NCBI GenBank assembly: GCA_001574975.1
Contig: KQ965731.1
Span: 62,001 to 126,000 of the forward strand
DNA length: 64,000 nucleotides
Direction: 5' to 3'
Source: Gonapodya prolifera JEL478
Lineage: Eukaryota > Monoblepharomycota > Monoblepharidomycetes > Monoblepharidales > Gonapodyaceae
Part shown: piece by piece, positions 1 through 11,851 of the stretch
How the letters are laid out: the number at the start of each line of letters is the position of its first letter
Numbering within the stretch: position 1 is the stretch's first letter
Notes under the pieces: model-generated
Told to the model about the DNA's origin: nothing
What the model saw: only the letters and a program-made list of their open reading frames with translations
Database searches by the model: none
Program-made: the position numbers and the translations under genes

Positions 1-3000
1 GCTTGTACGAAGGAAGAATCCATAGGTACAGCTAACGCACGGGGAGCGGGTCGACCCTTTGCCGCATGCTTTGTCAGGAACGTGAACTGAACTGCTGATT
101 GATCTTCTTGATGCTTTTCACCCTCACTCTCGCTGCTGGTTTCCGCTTGTTTTCTAGCCTTCAGCCCACGAAGGGGAAGTGCGGCATCGAATTGTGCAGT
201 TCTTCGCTCTCCGCGTCGCTCCTCAATCCCTTGAGTCACCATCTCGCGGAGCGTCCTGTCAAACTCGTCTTCTTCTTCCTTGGTAGGTTGTTCGTCCAGG
301 GCTTCTTCGATATAGACAACGAGATCCGGTTCTCCATCAGGGTCTCCAGGCTGGGAAGTGTGATCTTCATCGGAATCGGCCTCTCCATCAGTGCTTCCTT
401 GTTCGGAACCGCCACCGTATCCATCTCCACCACCATCCTCCCCCACTTCTTCTTCCGCGGGAGGTGCGATCGCCTTTGCGTCGCCAGCCTCAGATTCGCT
501 TTCATCTGCATCAGCTTGAGGAACACCTTCGCCTTGCCTCCGAAGCTCCTCTGCAAGATCAGCCTCAAAGACGTCGGACGCTTCTTCGTACGTGTCAAAA
601 CGACGTGCTTTGGGTCGGAGTTCCTGCATCGCAAATATATTCAAGCACTCGCAAGAGGCAAAACGCAAAAGAATATTCAAGTTGGCGTTTCTCCAGCTCA
701 CCTCAAACAGCTCGTCCACTATAAACTCAACGTCACGCGGTACAGGCTGCTGCTTGCTTAGCAAGTACAACTGGAAAAATGTCAAAAACGCGTCCAACTT
801 TTTGGCCTGAACGCCACTATCAAACGTCCGGCCACACGTGTCAAGAAGTGTTGTGATGAGGCGAGTTCGGAAAAAGTCGGAGGGTGGATCAAGGGGTACG
901 AAGACATCGGGACGAGGACGACCTGTTGGGGATTTTGAATGATGATAAACGAACGAAGCGGGCTCTTCAAGACTTTTCAATTACCGTGTCCAAACGTCAG
1001 AATAGTGTAAAGGGTATCGAAAATGACAGAAGACTCGACCATGCGGTAATTGTACAGTTCGCCCAAATATTTCACAATAGCAATTCGCTGCTGATTGTGC
1101 TTGAAGATATTTTGCTGGAGATCACCAACCGGGAGATGATGAGTGCACCATGGACGGGTTTCAAGATTCTGCGGACACTCACCTCTAAGCCCACCCGAAC
1201 TTCTTCCAGCACTCCATCGACCACCGAAACTCCAAAGTCTGGATGCCACCGGGCGAGCTCGGAGGCGAGAAAGGCAACCAGGTGTACGTTTCCGTAACGC
1301 ACCTTCCAAACCTTTCGAAAGTGGGTGCCCTCAAGCATACGAACAACCTGCGGATCGTCCCAATCGAGTTTGCGGAGGATCTTCAGAACGCGTTCCACGG
1401 TCGTTTTGGAGAGGACCGCGTAGAAAAGGTGCCGGAGGAAGAGTTGCAATGGGGTGCGTGGCTTGGCCGATATTGCGGGGCGTTCAGGGGGTACCGCCTT
1501 GATGATTACACATCGATGTAGATACAAGGTGCACATTACAAGGCCGAACGAAATCGAGATCTGCCCACCTGATAATACGCATTCTCAAGCATCATCACAT
1601 GCCTGTTATCCATGTGTTGGGCATTCTTCTTGCGCACCATCACTTCCAACTAGTTCGCCGAGGTTTAAAGTTGGGCTCATTCAAGGAACTTTCATGACCT
1701 CCTGGCACGCCCCAACTCACCATCCCCTTCATCCGCGCTACGCCTTCATCTTCCGCACCTCCTCCAACGAGCCACCTCCCCACACCCTCAACGAGAGCGC
1801 AGAGGACGTCGACGTTATTCCCCGTAAGAGAGTCTAGCAGGACTTTCAGGCAGTGGAAGGCGAGGTGAGGAGGACTCACGCGGAACTTTGTCAGTTCGGC
1901 GATGAGGCGTACAGTCTTTTGGTGGAGGGAACCGTCAGCCACTTTAATGCATCACGATTCACTTCTTTGTCCATTCTTCACTGAACTCACCTTCACTCTT
2001 TCTTCCACAAAGCCCCTCTTCTTGAACTGCCTGTGAAACTCCTTTTCGACTCCTTCCACCACTCCTGCCTTGACGTCCGCTACGTACTTTCCCACCTCGG
2101 CCACGACCCTCGCCACGTATGGCACACTACCGGCTTTCTCCCAGGCAAGCTCCACGACCTCCTTCACGAGTCGCTTGCGTGCGTTCTTGGTGTTGAGGTA
2201 GCAAAAGTCCACCGCGAACTGGTCCGCCTGCCCGCGCGAGCCCAAGTCAGGTAGGCGCGCCATCAAGGTAGGCAGCGTGAGTCCAGAAGGTCCCCCCGGA
2301 GCCCCACCAGTCGCACCAGCCGCGGAGGTGCCGCTCAGTGCGGTGTCCTCGTCCTCGGACGCGCTGCTCGACACACCGTCGTCGTCATCAGGGACATCCG
2401 GGATGGGCTCCGGTGTCTCAAAATCGTCCACAGTTGGGGCGACGTTGGCGCTCCGCCCGGTCGTTGGGTGGGCGTTTGAAGATGCGCTACCCTCTGCGGA
2501 ATCCCCGCTGGTGGATTCTTTTGTCGCAGGTGTTGGCCGGTCCTTGCCAGCAGCAGATAAAAATTGGTCCGCCTTGGTAGAGCATGTGGTCGTGCCTGTC
2601 CCTCCCTTTTGCCCCAGGCCTAAAAGCACCAGGGGCACCCTCTCTGCCAAATCCCCGACTTCTTCATAGAACCTTCTCGTCTCCTCGTCCTCCCACATCC
2701 CTCCGACGACAATCTCATCCTCGCCTCGCCCAGTCGCACCAAACTTGATCTCCCCGGACATCCCCCCCGGAGCCGTTGGCGTTTCGTCGGGGGGCATCTC
2801 GGGGACCTCCCCACCAATCGCCTCGGCGAGTCCCTTTGCTGCCAGCATCCCCCGCTCGTGGCGGCGCCGCGCGGCGTCGTGCCGGTCCTGCCGCTCCTCG
2901 TGGACGTGACCCCGTGCGATGGCGTGCTCCTTGAGCCCGGCCAGCGACGCGCGGAGCCGTGCATGGGAGGCAAGGAGGTGCCGCGTGAGAGAAGCCAGAT

Positions 3001-4211
3001 GGGCGAGGAGGAGCGGGCGGATGGTAGGTGTGGGGAAAGGGGGGAAGGTAGGGGGTGAACTGGACGGGTGAGGGAAGTAGTCGAGGTAGAAACGGGCAAA
3101 AGTGGTGAGGACGGGCGTGAGGGTAAAGTCTTTATCGGCTGAGGTCTTGTGCCAGATGGTGTGGAGGCAGGGGCGGGAGGAAGAGTGGTAAGAAAATCGT
3201 CTTCGGCTTCGCACAAGATCGTACCCATCCCCAAATGCGCAATGGAACAATCTTGCCATGTGGAATAGGCATTGTGTTCACTACAGCAACCCTGCTTAAC
3301 TCAGACAATGATATGGCCTACATCTTGCAGGTAATTCGTAATACTCACGATACTTTTGATTGCCCAAGTCACGATTGGCTCCCCACCTGTGAGTGACTCT
3401 TTGGCTTGTTTCGAAGCGGCGTTCCCCTGCGGTGGCGTTGGGATCGGTGCACCACTCGTACTTGCGCCATCAGAGACATTGCCGAGTGAGGACGGCGGGT
3501 CAGGAACGACACCAACGAGGTTTAACTCCGTGAGCAACCTCAGTATGGACCTGAGGCGTGACACTCGCGACGCTTCCTCCTTTTCCTTCTGCTCCTCCGT
3601 CATGGCCGCCGCCGCAGTCGAGTCCGAGGTCGATACAACCACGTCCTTCAGTGATTTCAAGAGGGCCGAAGCGAGCAAGGTGGAGAAATCCGGAATACGC
3701 TGGTGCGCAGCGCTGGCGACCTCGGTGGCCGCCCAAACCTCGAGCGTGTTCTTGAGCGGGCGTGATTCGGCGATCGATGTCGCCATTTCCTCGGCATACT
3801 TGTCCAGTCGCAATTGGAAAATGTCCTTGAGCAGCGACGGCGCGGATTCTGCACCCAGTGACGTCTTGAGTTTTTTCGTAAATGCGGTGCACCGCTTGAA
3901 CGATGTGTCAAGCGTCTTTGAATTCGCGTAATCTTGTAATTTGAATGTTGGTGTTGAAGTCAATGGTAGCGAAACAATCAACAGTTAGTCCCACGCGCCC
4001 ATCCCATCAACCGCACCAACCCACCTGCTCTTGACTTCGCCAGCATCGCCGCGTCCGTGTTTCTCTTCCTCAGTTCCAACCTGGCTTCCCGCTTTGTATC
4101 TTTCTCTCGCCCTCCATCGCGTGCGCCGTCCCCCCCCACACCAGCAGCCGCGCCCCCGCCTGCATTTCCCGCGCTGCTGATCGACTCCGTGCTCGTCCCG
4201 CCTCCATCCAT
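1..4211 (-). CDS. UPF2: UPF2/NMD2, nonsense-mediated decay scaffold (3' end cut by the window edge)
   Basis: Scaffold of nonsense-mediated mRNA decay: family members bridge UPF1 and the exon-junction protein UPF3 through three MIF4G repeats and a C-terminal UPF1-binding segment. The exons read in order on the minus strand. An N-terminal basic helix (RKRNTDAAMLAKSRA) joins by an exact splice near 4014 to the first MIF4G region (SFKRCTAFTKKLK). The second MIF4G region lies at about 1950-3260. The third lies at about 980-1540 and contains ARWHPDFGVSVVDGVLEE and YLGELYNYRMVESSVIFDTL, which are strong family signatures. An acidic linker follows, then the UPF1-binding end (EEDEFDRTLREM and VQFTFLTKHAAKG). 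Only a few residues should lie beyond base 1. The start was chosen at the ATG on 4211-4209, just upstream of the basic helix; an in-frame upstream stretch reaches 4439 but would overlap the divergent gene. Introns are short. Family assignment is firm; exon borders are approximate. Confidence 0.92.
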
Positions 4212-4298
4212 TTCTCGCCGGACTGAACCTGTTTGTGAGGCCCAGAATGTGATGGCTGTGGTCGCGTGTAGCCATGATAGCACTCCAGTCAATACCTT
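4212..4298. promoter_or_regulatory. Shared head-to-head promoter of UPF2 and the DUF599 gene
   Basis: Only 87 bp separate the two inferred start codons, which point away from each other. Both promoters and both 5' leaders must fit here or overlap the opposite gene. No clear TATA box is visible. The call rests on the geometry alone. Confidence 0.5.
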
Positions 4299-5312
4299 AT
4301 GGAACCATCGGAGCAACTCTCCCTGGCTCTTGCGGTCGTTGTACTCGTTCTGTTTCTGTCGTACCATGTCTTCATGTTCGCCCTGGCCGCATGGTCTCCA
4401 AACGCAACCGTTCTTGGTCGGTACAGTCAACTCGGACAATCACGTGAAGATCGCTCCACTCATCGTCATTCCTCCCCTCCCTCGGTATCTAGGCTCGACG
4501 CGTCGCATCAGAAAACTCTGGGTTGCCGGCATCATGCGCACGGGGGACCAGATTCTCGCAGTGCAGTCGATGAGAAACGTGAGTATGGAGACTCGTCGAA
4601 GGACCAGTGTACAACGGCTTCAGGATTGTTCTTGAGCGAGAATCCTTCCTGATAAACCCTACTGCATCCCTCCCATCTCCAATCTCCTGGCTTTTCTTAC
4701 ACCTCACTCCACTCCAGTGGCTCATGGCGTCTTCCCTTGCTGCCACTGTATCGGTCGCCGTGACATTCGGCATTACTTCTTTTGTTTCGGGTCTGTCAAA
4801 ACTTTCCGCAAGCGCAGACGACTACCTCGGTCTCCCAGAGACGGTAAGAGGGTACAAAATCGTGACCCTCATTGTGCTCCAGATGTTGGCGTTTTTCTGC
4901 TTTGTGGAAAGTATGCGGTGCGTGTAGGGACAATTCTGGAAGGACCGTGGGGATTGGGAGTGACTGTGCACCAGTTGTTGTCTGCATGGAATCCAATCTG
5001 ACCTGTGTCTCAAACCCGACCATCGCCCAATAGATACGTCAACCACGTCATCTTTCTTATTAACGTGCGCTGGGACGCACCTACTCTGTCCGCCATGGGT
5101 TGTGACGGCGCCTTGAAGATTGTTGAGCGCATCACACCAACGACGGTGGCGAGGGTGCTTAATACTGGTAACCTGTTTTTCACACTTGGGACGAGGTGGG
5201 TGTCGCTCAGTGTGCTGTAAAGCGATTCCCCCAATGGATGGAGAACGCCTGTGGCAGCGTGGACTCGTGTGGTTCTGCTCCACGGAATTTTGTGGTCATT
5301 GTTTTGCCCGCC

Positions 5313-5351
<39 letters not shown>

Positions 5352-5694
5352 CGCCAGGCTCATGTACCTCTCCGTACCGTGCGTGATGTGGTTCTTTGGT
5401 CACTGGCCCATGTTCGCCGTCGGGATCCTCCTCCCGCCAATTCTCTCCACGCTTGACTTCCACCTGGGTATGAAGTTACGCCGCGCGGCAAAGCGGAAGA
5501 ACATCAAGCTCAAAGTTGGCGGTGACGACGATGCGGTCTTACACGGGGCAGGGCAAGCGGCCGTGGACGAGGCGCGGGCCTCATCTATTCCACCCACGCC
5601 CCCACCGAAGGATATGCCGCAGGGCCGTGAGGGGTGGTCCTCGATCGCACTTTTGGGGAGATGGCGTCGTGGGGGGAGTGACAGGTCGGAATAG
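4299..5694 (+). CDS. DUF599-family multi-pass membrane protein
   Basis: A 300-residue membrane protein of the DUF599 family; the function is unknown. Five exons close in frame: 4299-4416, 4493-4578, 4718-4917, 5034-5195 and 5358-5694. The first helix (ALAVVVLVLFLSYHVFMF) runs into AAWSPNATVLG, typical of the family. Exon 2 gives STRRIRKLWVAGIM and LAVQSMRN, matching the family's R-x-W-V...LAVQTLRN signature. Further hydrophobic segments follow in exons 3 and 4, and exon 5 holds a helix near MWFFGHWPMFAVGILLPPIL. The C-terminus is basic then low-complexity. The last intron carries a 36-nt C homopolymer. DUF599 is best known from plants and bacteria, so its presence supports an early-diverging fungus. 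Confidence 0.85.
5314..5349 (+). repeat. Poly-C homopolymer, 36 nt
   Basis: An uninterrupted run of 36 C bases lies inside the fourth intron (5196-5357) of the DUF599 gene, close to the 3' splice site, where it may act as an extreme pyrimidine tract. Its length in the assembly may be unreliable. Confidence 0.95.
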
Positions 5695-6683
5695 TCGAAG
5701 GACGCAGTGGGTGCGGGTGCTCAGATGCCGTGAAACCAAAATTGAGGTTGGGAGGATCGCTCTGGCAGCGAACAAGGATTGATTCATTCATACAAATATT
5801 CGGAATGATTATCTATTTTATTTCTTTTCATCTGATTTAAATCGACGTTTTAATCATTGACAAACTGAACGACGGGAGGACGAGAGGAATTGCACCCTTG
5901 CCCCACAGAAGACTGACGATGATACACATACTGCGACCTGCGCTGATGCGCAGGTGCACCTTTGAGCACCTTCCGGCACCGCCTGCACCGCTTCAGGTGA
6001 TAAGCACGTGTGGTATTAACGTAGACCCGTGCGTGAGTAAAGTAAACGTGAGGTGCTGAAGAGATGGTTTCATGAATTCGTTGTTGATTTTGGGGACGGT
6101 GTATTTCTCCGGATGACGGAAAGAGACAAGGTGTCAACGAGGGGGAGGTCTTTCAAAGACGGAGAAGTAGCCAGTGAACCGAGTCAATGCAATCCGGGTG
6201 CTTTGCTTTGAGACTTTTGAGATGAGGAGGACAAACTCAAAAAAAAAAAAAAAAAAGGGCGCCACAAGGGACAGCGCCAGAGATTCTGCCCCAGAAGGGA
6301 AATTGAGAACCCGCGAATCAGAGGAGCGACCAGGAGTGAGCGAGGGGAGCGACAACGAGCATCAGAGAATCGCGGCGAGCGAGAGCGAGCGAGGGAAGAG
6401 AGCGCAGGCGTGGTGGAGCGAGGAGCGGGTGTGGGCACAAGGCGTGCGAAACTCGACAGCAAGCGCAGTCCGGTGAGGATTTGGAAGGAAAACATACTTG
6501 TTTCTGCTGCAACTTAAGGAAGGACGGGACCGAAGAACTCCGTGGATTGCAGAGCTCGGGGCCATCTCCAAACCATTCTCGACCTCTACAACCTCGACAC
6601 CGTTTTCGACACATCGTACTCTACGTCCAAAATCTTTCCTTTTCTGCTGAAACTATTTTCACATCCCATCGCCATCTCTTTCC
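5695..6683. other. Intergenic region, no gene recognised
   Basis: A 989-bp gap between two plus-strand genes. It has an AT-rich stretch just after the DUF599 stop and an A18 run at about 6239-6256. The few open frames are short, low-complexity and unlike any family I know. The 3' half should hold the promoter of the gene starting at 6684. Confidence 0.6.
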
Positions 6684-9600
6684 ATGCCGCCAAAACGTTT
6701 GCGCGTGGAGCTGTGGGACGGCTCCATCAAAGTTGTCGTCGTCAGGGAGTCTGTCGTCACTGTAAAGGGACTTCTGCATTTACTCTCCTCAAAGGTGCCT
6801 GCGCTGGCGTCGATGGCATCCCAGAGCGACGCGGCAGTCGCCTACGTGGACCCCGCCAACATCACCCGGACCTTGGACTCGGATGGGGACGTCGCGGCAC
6901 TTTTTGCGGCCGACGGAACTCCCGTTCTTAAAGTTGGCACGGTTGGGTCTTTCCCGACATCTCAACCGGCCGCTCCGGCTCCGAGACCCCAACCACCCCC
7001 CTCGCAACCACTCCCATTGCAACAGCAACACCCGCCAAACAACCAGGACACGTCGCAGAACATGGCACTCTTATCGGGACGGCAGCAGATGAGAGCCGCC
7101 CTGGCGCTTGCCTCAGCCTCGGGGCCTGCCGGTGAGTTTAGGAAGGTGGAAAGAGCGAGCGGGTCCGGCGTTGGACCATTGTTGCAAAGGCAGACAGATT
7201 CAGAAACCTTTTGTGGTTTACGAAAAATCTTGATGGGCGCGTGCGAGGAATTTGCGAAAGAATTTTGACCTCGTTCTATCGATGACGTGTCACTGGGCTG
7301 GATCAATTCTTCTTGCCGAAGGCGCCAAGGGTATTGATGGACTGCAGAACAGCACATCGTAAGCAACGCGGACGCTGTGTCGGTGTCAACCGTCCAGGAC
7401 ACATACTGGGCGAAATTTCCTGCATGTTGCGGAAGAAAACTTTTCTCGCACTGGAAGAGAACCACGGCGACTTCTTTTTTCGCGCCGAGCATACCTCCCA
7501 TTCTACCGCCGACATCTCACCATTTCTTCGCTCTCAACTGATCCGAACTTCCAGGTCGTGGTCCCCCTTCGTCCCTCTCCCACCCGCTCCCTTCCCCATC
7601 ACCCGTCCTTCCACCTTCTACCCGCCGCGACTTGCGTGACGCACCCACTAACCCGCCATACCCCCACTCGTCGTCGCCCATGTCCCCGCCACCCTCCGGA
7701 GGTGTGAGTGTAAGTGTGACAGAGGATGTCTTCGATAGATGGCAGTGACGTGGAAATGGGGTTCTTTGTGTGCAAGGAAGCACTCTACTCACACGTGCCT
7801 CCCCACTCTCCGTAGCCCGCATATCCTTACCCTCCCGGATCCCACAACCTCCCCACCTCATATCCTCCGACACCAACTTCTACCGTCCTTTCCCTACCTC
7901 GCTCCTCCGCTTCCCTCTCCAGCTTCCATGGCTCCGTCCACGCGTCCCAAGTGGACCCAAGACACCCCTCCCTATCTCGATCGATTTCTTCCATCTCTTC
8001 GTCGCAAGGGTCCGCCTACGGGACCTACCAGGGCCAACCTTACCCGTCCGCTCACCCTCAACAACTCACATCAGCCCATCACCAACAACCCGCCCCGCCG
8101 CCCCGCCCGCCAACACCACAGGAGCGAACTGCCCACGTCATGCAACAGCTTGCTGAGCGCATGGCTGCCCAGGCCGCCCAGGCTGCTCAGAATGGGGGCA
8201 GCGTTGCTCGGAGGTCGTCGATGCGGCGGGAGAGCGCTCCGGCGTCAGTAGCTGCATCAAGCCCATCCACTGCGTCGGCCGCTGGCCCGGCGGCGCCCCA
8301 GCCTTCGGGACCCGGGGCCCAAGGTGCTGTTAACGGAGCTGGGGCTGCCGCGGCTAAGCCCGGCTCCTCCATCAAGCGGCTCCGTGTCGACCATTGGGCG
8401 GGCAGCTCCACGGTCATTATGCGGAGCACTGGTGTGCCCAAGACAAAGGATGAGTTTGTGCGGCTTCTGCTACTCAAAGTATCCGAGTTTTGGGCGGTCG
8501 GAGATCCGTCGCATCTTGTTGTGGCGTGGGTGGATCCGGAAACGGGAGATTCGAAAAGGGTGGGAGACGAGGTAGATTTGGAGGAGATGTTTGACTGGGA
8601 TGTGGTGCATGTCAAAGTGGGGAGGGCAAGAGTGAGTACTCACTCACAATGGAGGAGGTTTCGTTGGTGACTCTTGAACCAACCATATATCTTAAGGTGA
8701 CACCCCAACCCTCGTTACCGAGACCGACCTCAGTAGCTCCGGCCGCCCCCGAGTTCCCCGTACACCAACCGCACCTCACCGGCCGACCCCTTTCCACGTA
8801 CGGCGCGCCTTCCCCCACTCCGACCCGCCCCCCTCAGGTCCCCACACGTCCTCTGTCTACTTTCCAAGATTCGCAGTCGTCCATCCGGCTTCCGGGTCGA
8901 CCGCAAACTAATGGACAGGTTCCTCCACCTACTCTCCAACCGTCACCGCTCGCCCCAAATCCCAGACAGCAGCAACAGCCAGAGCGCGGTGTGCTTGGTA
9001 GGGCAGGGTCTGGATCTTCAGGGGGTTCAATGGTGGAAACTGGCACTGTTGGACAGAATGGGCACGTGGTTGACCTGAGGGACAAGGCTGGGCAACAGGG
9101 TTCGAGCATATCGCCGGCTGTGGCTGCCCTGACTGCTCAGGCGAAGGACCAACTGTATCCAACGCCTCCGAGAACTCCCCCGCCAGCTGGCCAAGGGGGA
9201 CAACAGTTGGACGAAGGGCGACGGCAGGAACAAATGATGGAGAGGCGACAGGAGCAGGGACAAGGGCATCAGCAAAAGCAGCCAACTGCTGACTCGAAGC
9301 GACAGGAGCCGCCTCGACACCAGAGGAACTCGTCCGTTGGATTGCCTGCTCCCTCGAAGACATTGCCCCCCGTGCCTCAAGAGCGTGAAAAGGAAAGAGA
9401 AAGAGAGTCGCGGGATCGTCGCGAGCAGCAGTCCGAATCACCTGCCGCGAGGTCTCGCCGATCTTCATCGAAGGTCCGTGAAGTGTCAGCCCGCGAGGCC
9501 TCCCCGGCGCCACCCCCCCGCCGGCGGCGGCGTGAGTCTACTGAGGGATCTCAAGTGTTGGGTGCCCCTACCTCCGGTTCCAACCGCCAGAGCACCCGCG

Positions 9601-11108
9601 AACAGTCCCCTGCTCCTGCGTCTCGCACTCAACGACCAAGCCGTGACCGTTCCCCTGCACCACCAGCACCCGCCAAACCTGATCCCCGTGACTCTCAAGC
9701 GTCTTTGGACGTCCCACATCAGCAAATGCAAGTCGGGCGACAAGGTTCTCTGGACCGCCCTCGACCCATTTCGAGGTCGTTCTCTCCCGCACGACGGCCC
9801 GAAGGGCAACAACAGCCCACCCCACGATTTCCTCTTGCGCGCCAAGGCACCGATCAGTCATTCCAGTCCACGGGGAGTGGATCCCTTTCCCTTTCAGCGA
9901 GACACTCCATGGCCATGGCTCAGCTGGCCGACCCTGCATCCGTGCGGGCGAGCGTCGCAAGTGTTGCAAGCTGGGTACAGGAGCACGCGCAGGCTATTAT
10001 CCCAGCCCCGGGATCTGTGACTGCAGCGATTCCAAGCCCGACACCGGGAGGGTCTGTGCGGCTGGGGGGTGTTGGTGGGATGCGACCGAATTCAGAATAT
10101 GGTGGTAGAGGCTGGGATGCGAGCAACGGATCCAACCCTCCTGGAAGTGGTCAGCTGGGAATGTCAGCTGTTTCTCGGAATGGATCGGGGTCGTTCAGGC
10201 AGGTTCCCAGCATGGGTCGGAGAGGCACCGAACATACCCTACCTACCCCTCTTTCATTGTCGCGGGGGTCGGTCTCCAACATGTCCGTATCTACCATGTC
10301 GACAGAGTCGGATGCTGTTGGAACACCACATCAAGAGAGCAAGAGCCCACGAGCCAATGGGAATCATCGCAAATCGTATGTGCCTCAATCGCCGGCGGAT
10401 AACGGTGCTCCAAGAGCGCACCGAAGGTTCAACAGCGCCGAAGGTCCGGGTCGACGCGGATCCGGTGCAGAGGATTACGATGTGGATGACGAGCGCAGGA
10501 GCCGCGATGAAGAGGCGCCTCCCAGGCGATCAATCTCTGAACCCAAGTCTCCAATGGCACCCCGCGGTCGCCAACCTGCAGCCTCGGTCAACCTTTCGGA
10601 ACGTGAAACCCGGCGTGCTCGTGGACGAGACATGTCTGCGGTGTCTGCTCCTGGCAAGCGACAACCCCGCGAAAGAAGCGCTCCGCCGCGACCACAATCG
10701 CTCAACTCGTACGGTAGCGCATCGACATACTCCATGGGATCACTCTCGGGCCGAAAGCGTATCCCTCGTGGCCGACCTGGCATGGTGCCGACGGGGATGT
10801 CACTTCCACCTACCACTGCGCAAGCGGCGGAACCCGAGGCGGCACAGGAGGAGGAGAAAGAGACGGACATGTTGAAAGTAGACGTGGATGGGAGGCCCGT
10901 TGGTGTTTTGTTGGAGTGGAAGAAGGACGATACGACGTATACGACAGAAGAATTGATGGGGGAGTTTGGCAGGGAAGACTGGGGGAGGTATAGAAACTGG
11001 GGTTTCAAAATGGTGGGTAGAAGTGTGACGAGATTTGCTGGTGTCAAAAAAAGGCTCAACAATATCTTGTTCTACAGGCACGAAAAGATGAAGATTCACT
11101 CTCCGTGA
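6684..11108 (+). CDS. Large disordered protein with two copies of a ubiquitin/PB1-like module
   Basis: A predicted 1274-residue protein from four exons that close in frame (6684-7131, 7555-7703, 7816-8631, 8697-11108). I do not recognise the protein. Residues 1-85 and a second block of similar size in exon 3 are homologous to each other. Both start KRLRV-x2-W-x-GS, have LL-x2-KV in the middle, then VA-x-VDP, and end with an acidic stretch and V-x-KV. The size and the beta-rich start suggest a ubiquitin-like or PB1-like fold; this is inference. The rest is rich in Pro, Gln, Ser and Arg, with RS/SP-type stretches. The final ~85 residues look folded again (VLLEWKKDDTTYTTEELMGE and an aromatic-basic tail). 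Such architecture fits a scaffold or adaptor. Start chosen because the domain begins at once after this ATG. Confidence 0.75.
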
Positions 11109-11155
11109 CTTTTATACCCCGAAAGCGAAGCTTAAAAACCCCTGAGGCAAGCGGC

Positions 11156-11543
11156 ATGGACAGGTTGAAGATCGTAAGTTCCATATCTACCAGTATAAAC
11201 AAGAAGGATAACCTGCAAATGCTTTGGTACATAGACCTTTTTCTGCAACAACGTGACCCTCTACCGATCCGCCATTACCAACTTCCCTCGCAAGGTCGAG
11301 AGCATCAGTGTGAAGGAGTTCCGATCCTCCTTTATCCGCCCAATCCGCTCCCTCATCCGTCGCAACGACGGTACTTACACCACCAACACCACTCAGTGGG
11401 CGTCCTTTTTGTTGCCAAGAGATCAGAGCCACGGGGACATGCACATTGCCTACGTCGTGAAGGATAGTGCCGAAGAATTCCGACCAGCTTGTAAGAGGGC
11501 GATCGAAGTTTTCTGGAGACACGAAGGTCGGAGACAAGACTAA
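11156..11543 (+). CDS. Small hypothetical protein
   Basis: A two-exon model of about 109 residues. ATG at 11156 gives MDRLKI, a GTAAGT donor at 11174 and a TAG acceptor ending at 11234 keep the frame, and exon 2 continues TFFCNNVTLYRSAI to the stop at 11543. The mid part is basic (RPIRSLIRRNDG) and the C-terminus ends KRAIEVFWRHEGRRQD. The V-T-L-Y-R-S-A-I segment faintly recalls the start of mitochondrial L30-type ribosomal proteins, but the rest does not follow, so no family is claimed. It starts only 47 bp after the upstream stop, so its promoter must lie within that gene's 3' end. Confidence 0.55.
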
Positions 11544-11851
11544 GCCGGACCTTGATGCTAGGTATGTCTGTTGCGTTTTGCCGTGGCTGACCGCGTTAGC
11601 TGACCGCGTCTTACGTCTTCCCCAATAGACTATCGACATCTGAACAGTCACGTAATTATGTTGTAAAGCGGTTGGTCTGAGGATCAGTCCAGTGGCACAA
11701 CTATGCTGCACATGGGGCTTTACGTTTTTTGAGTTTAAGTTTGATTGCCATATATTCTATGCTGTTTTGGTGGTCCAGAACCGATTTCTTGGAGTACTCG
11801 AGTGGACAACGACAAATGAACTAGACTTTCCCCCACGCATCAATACGTTCC

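Noticed and set aside
9337-10020. Open frame of 227 codons on the plus strand
   Set aside because: It lies inside the low-complexity exon of the large disordered protein in another frame; its Pro/Arg-rich content is a shadow of the real frame.
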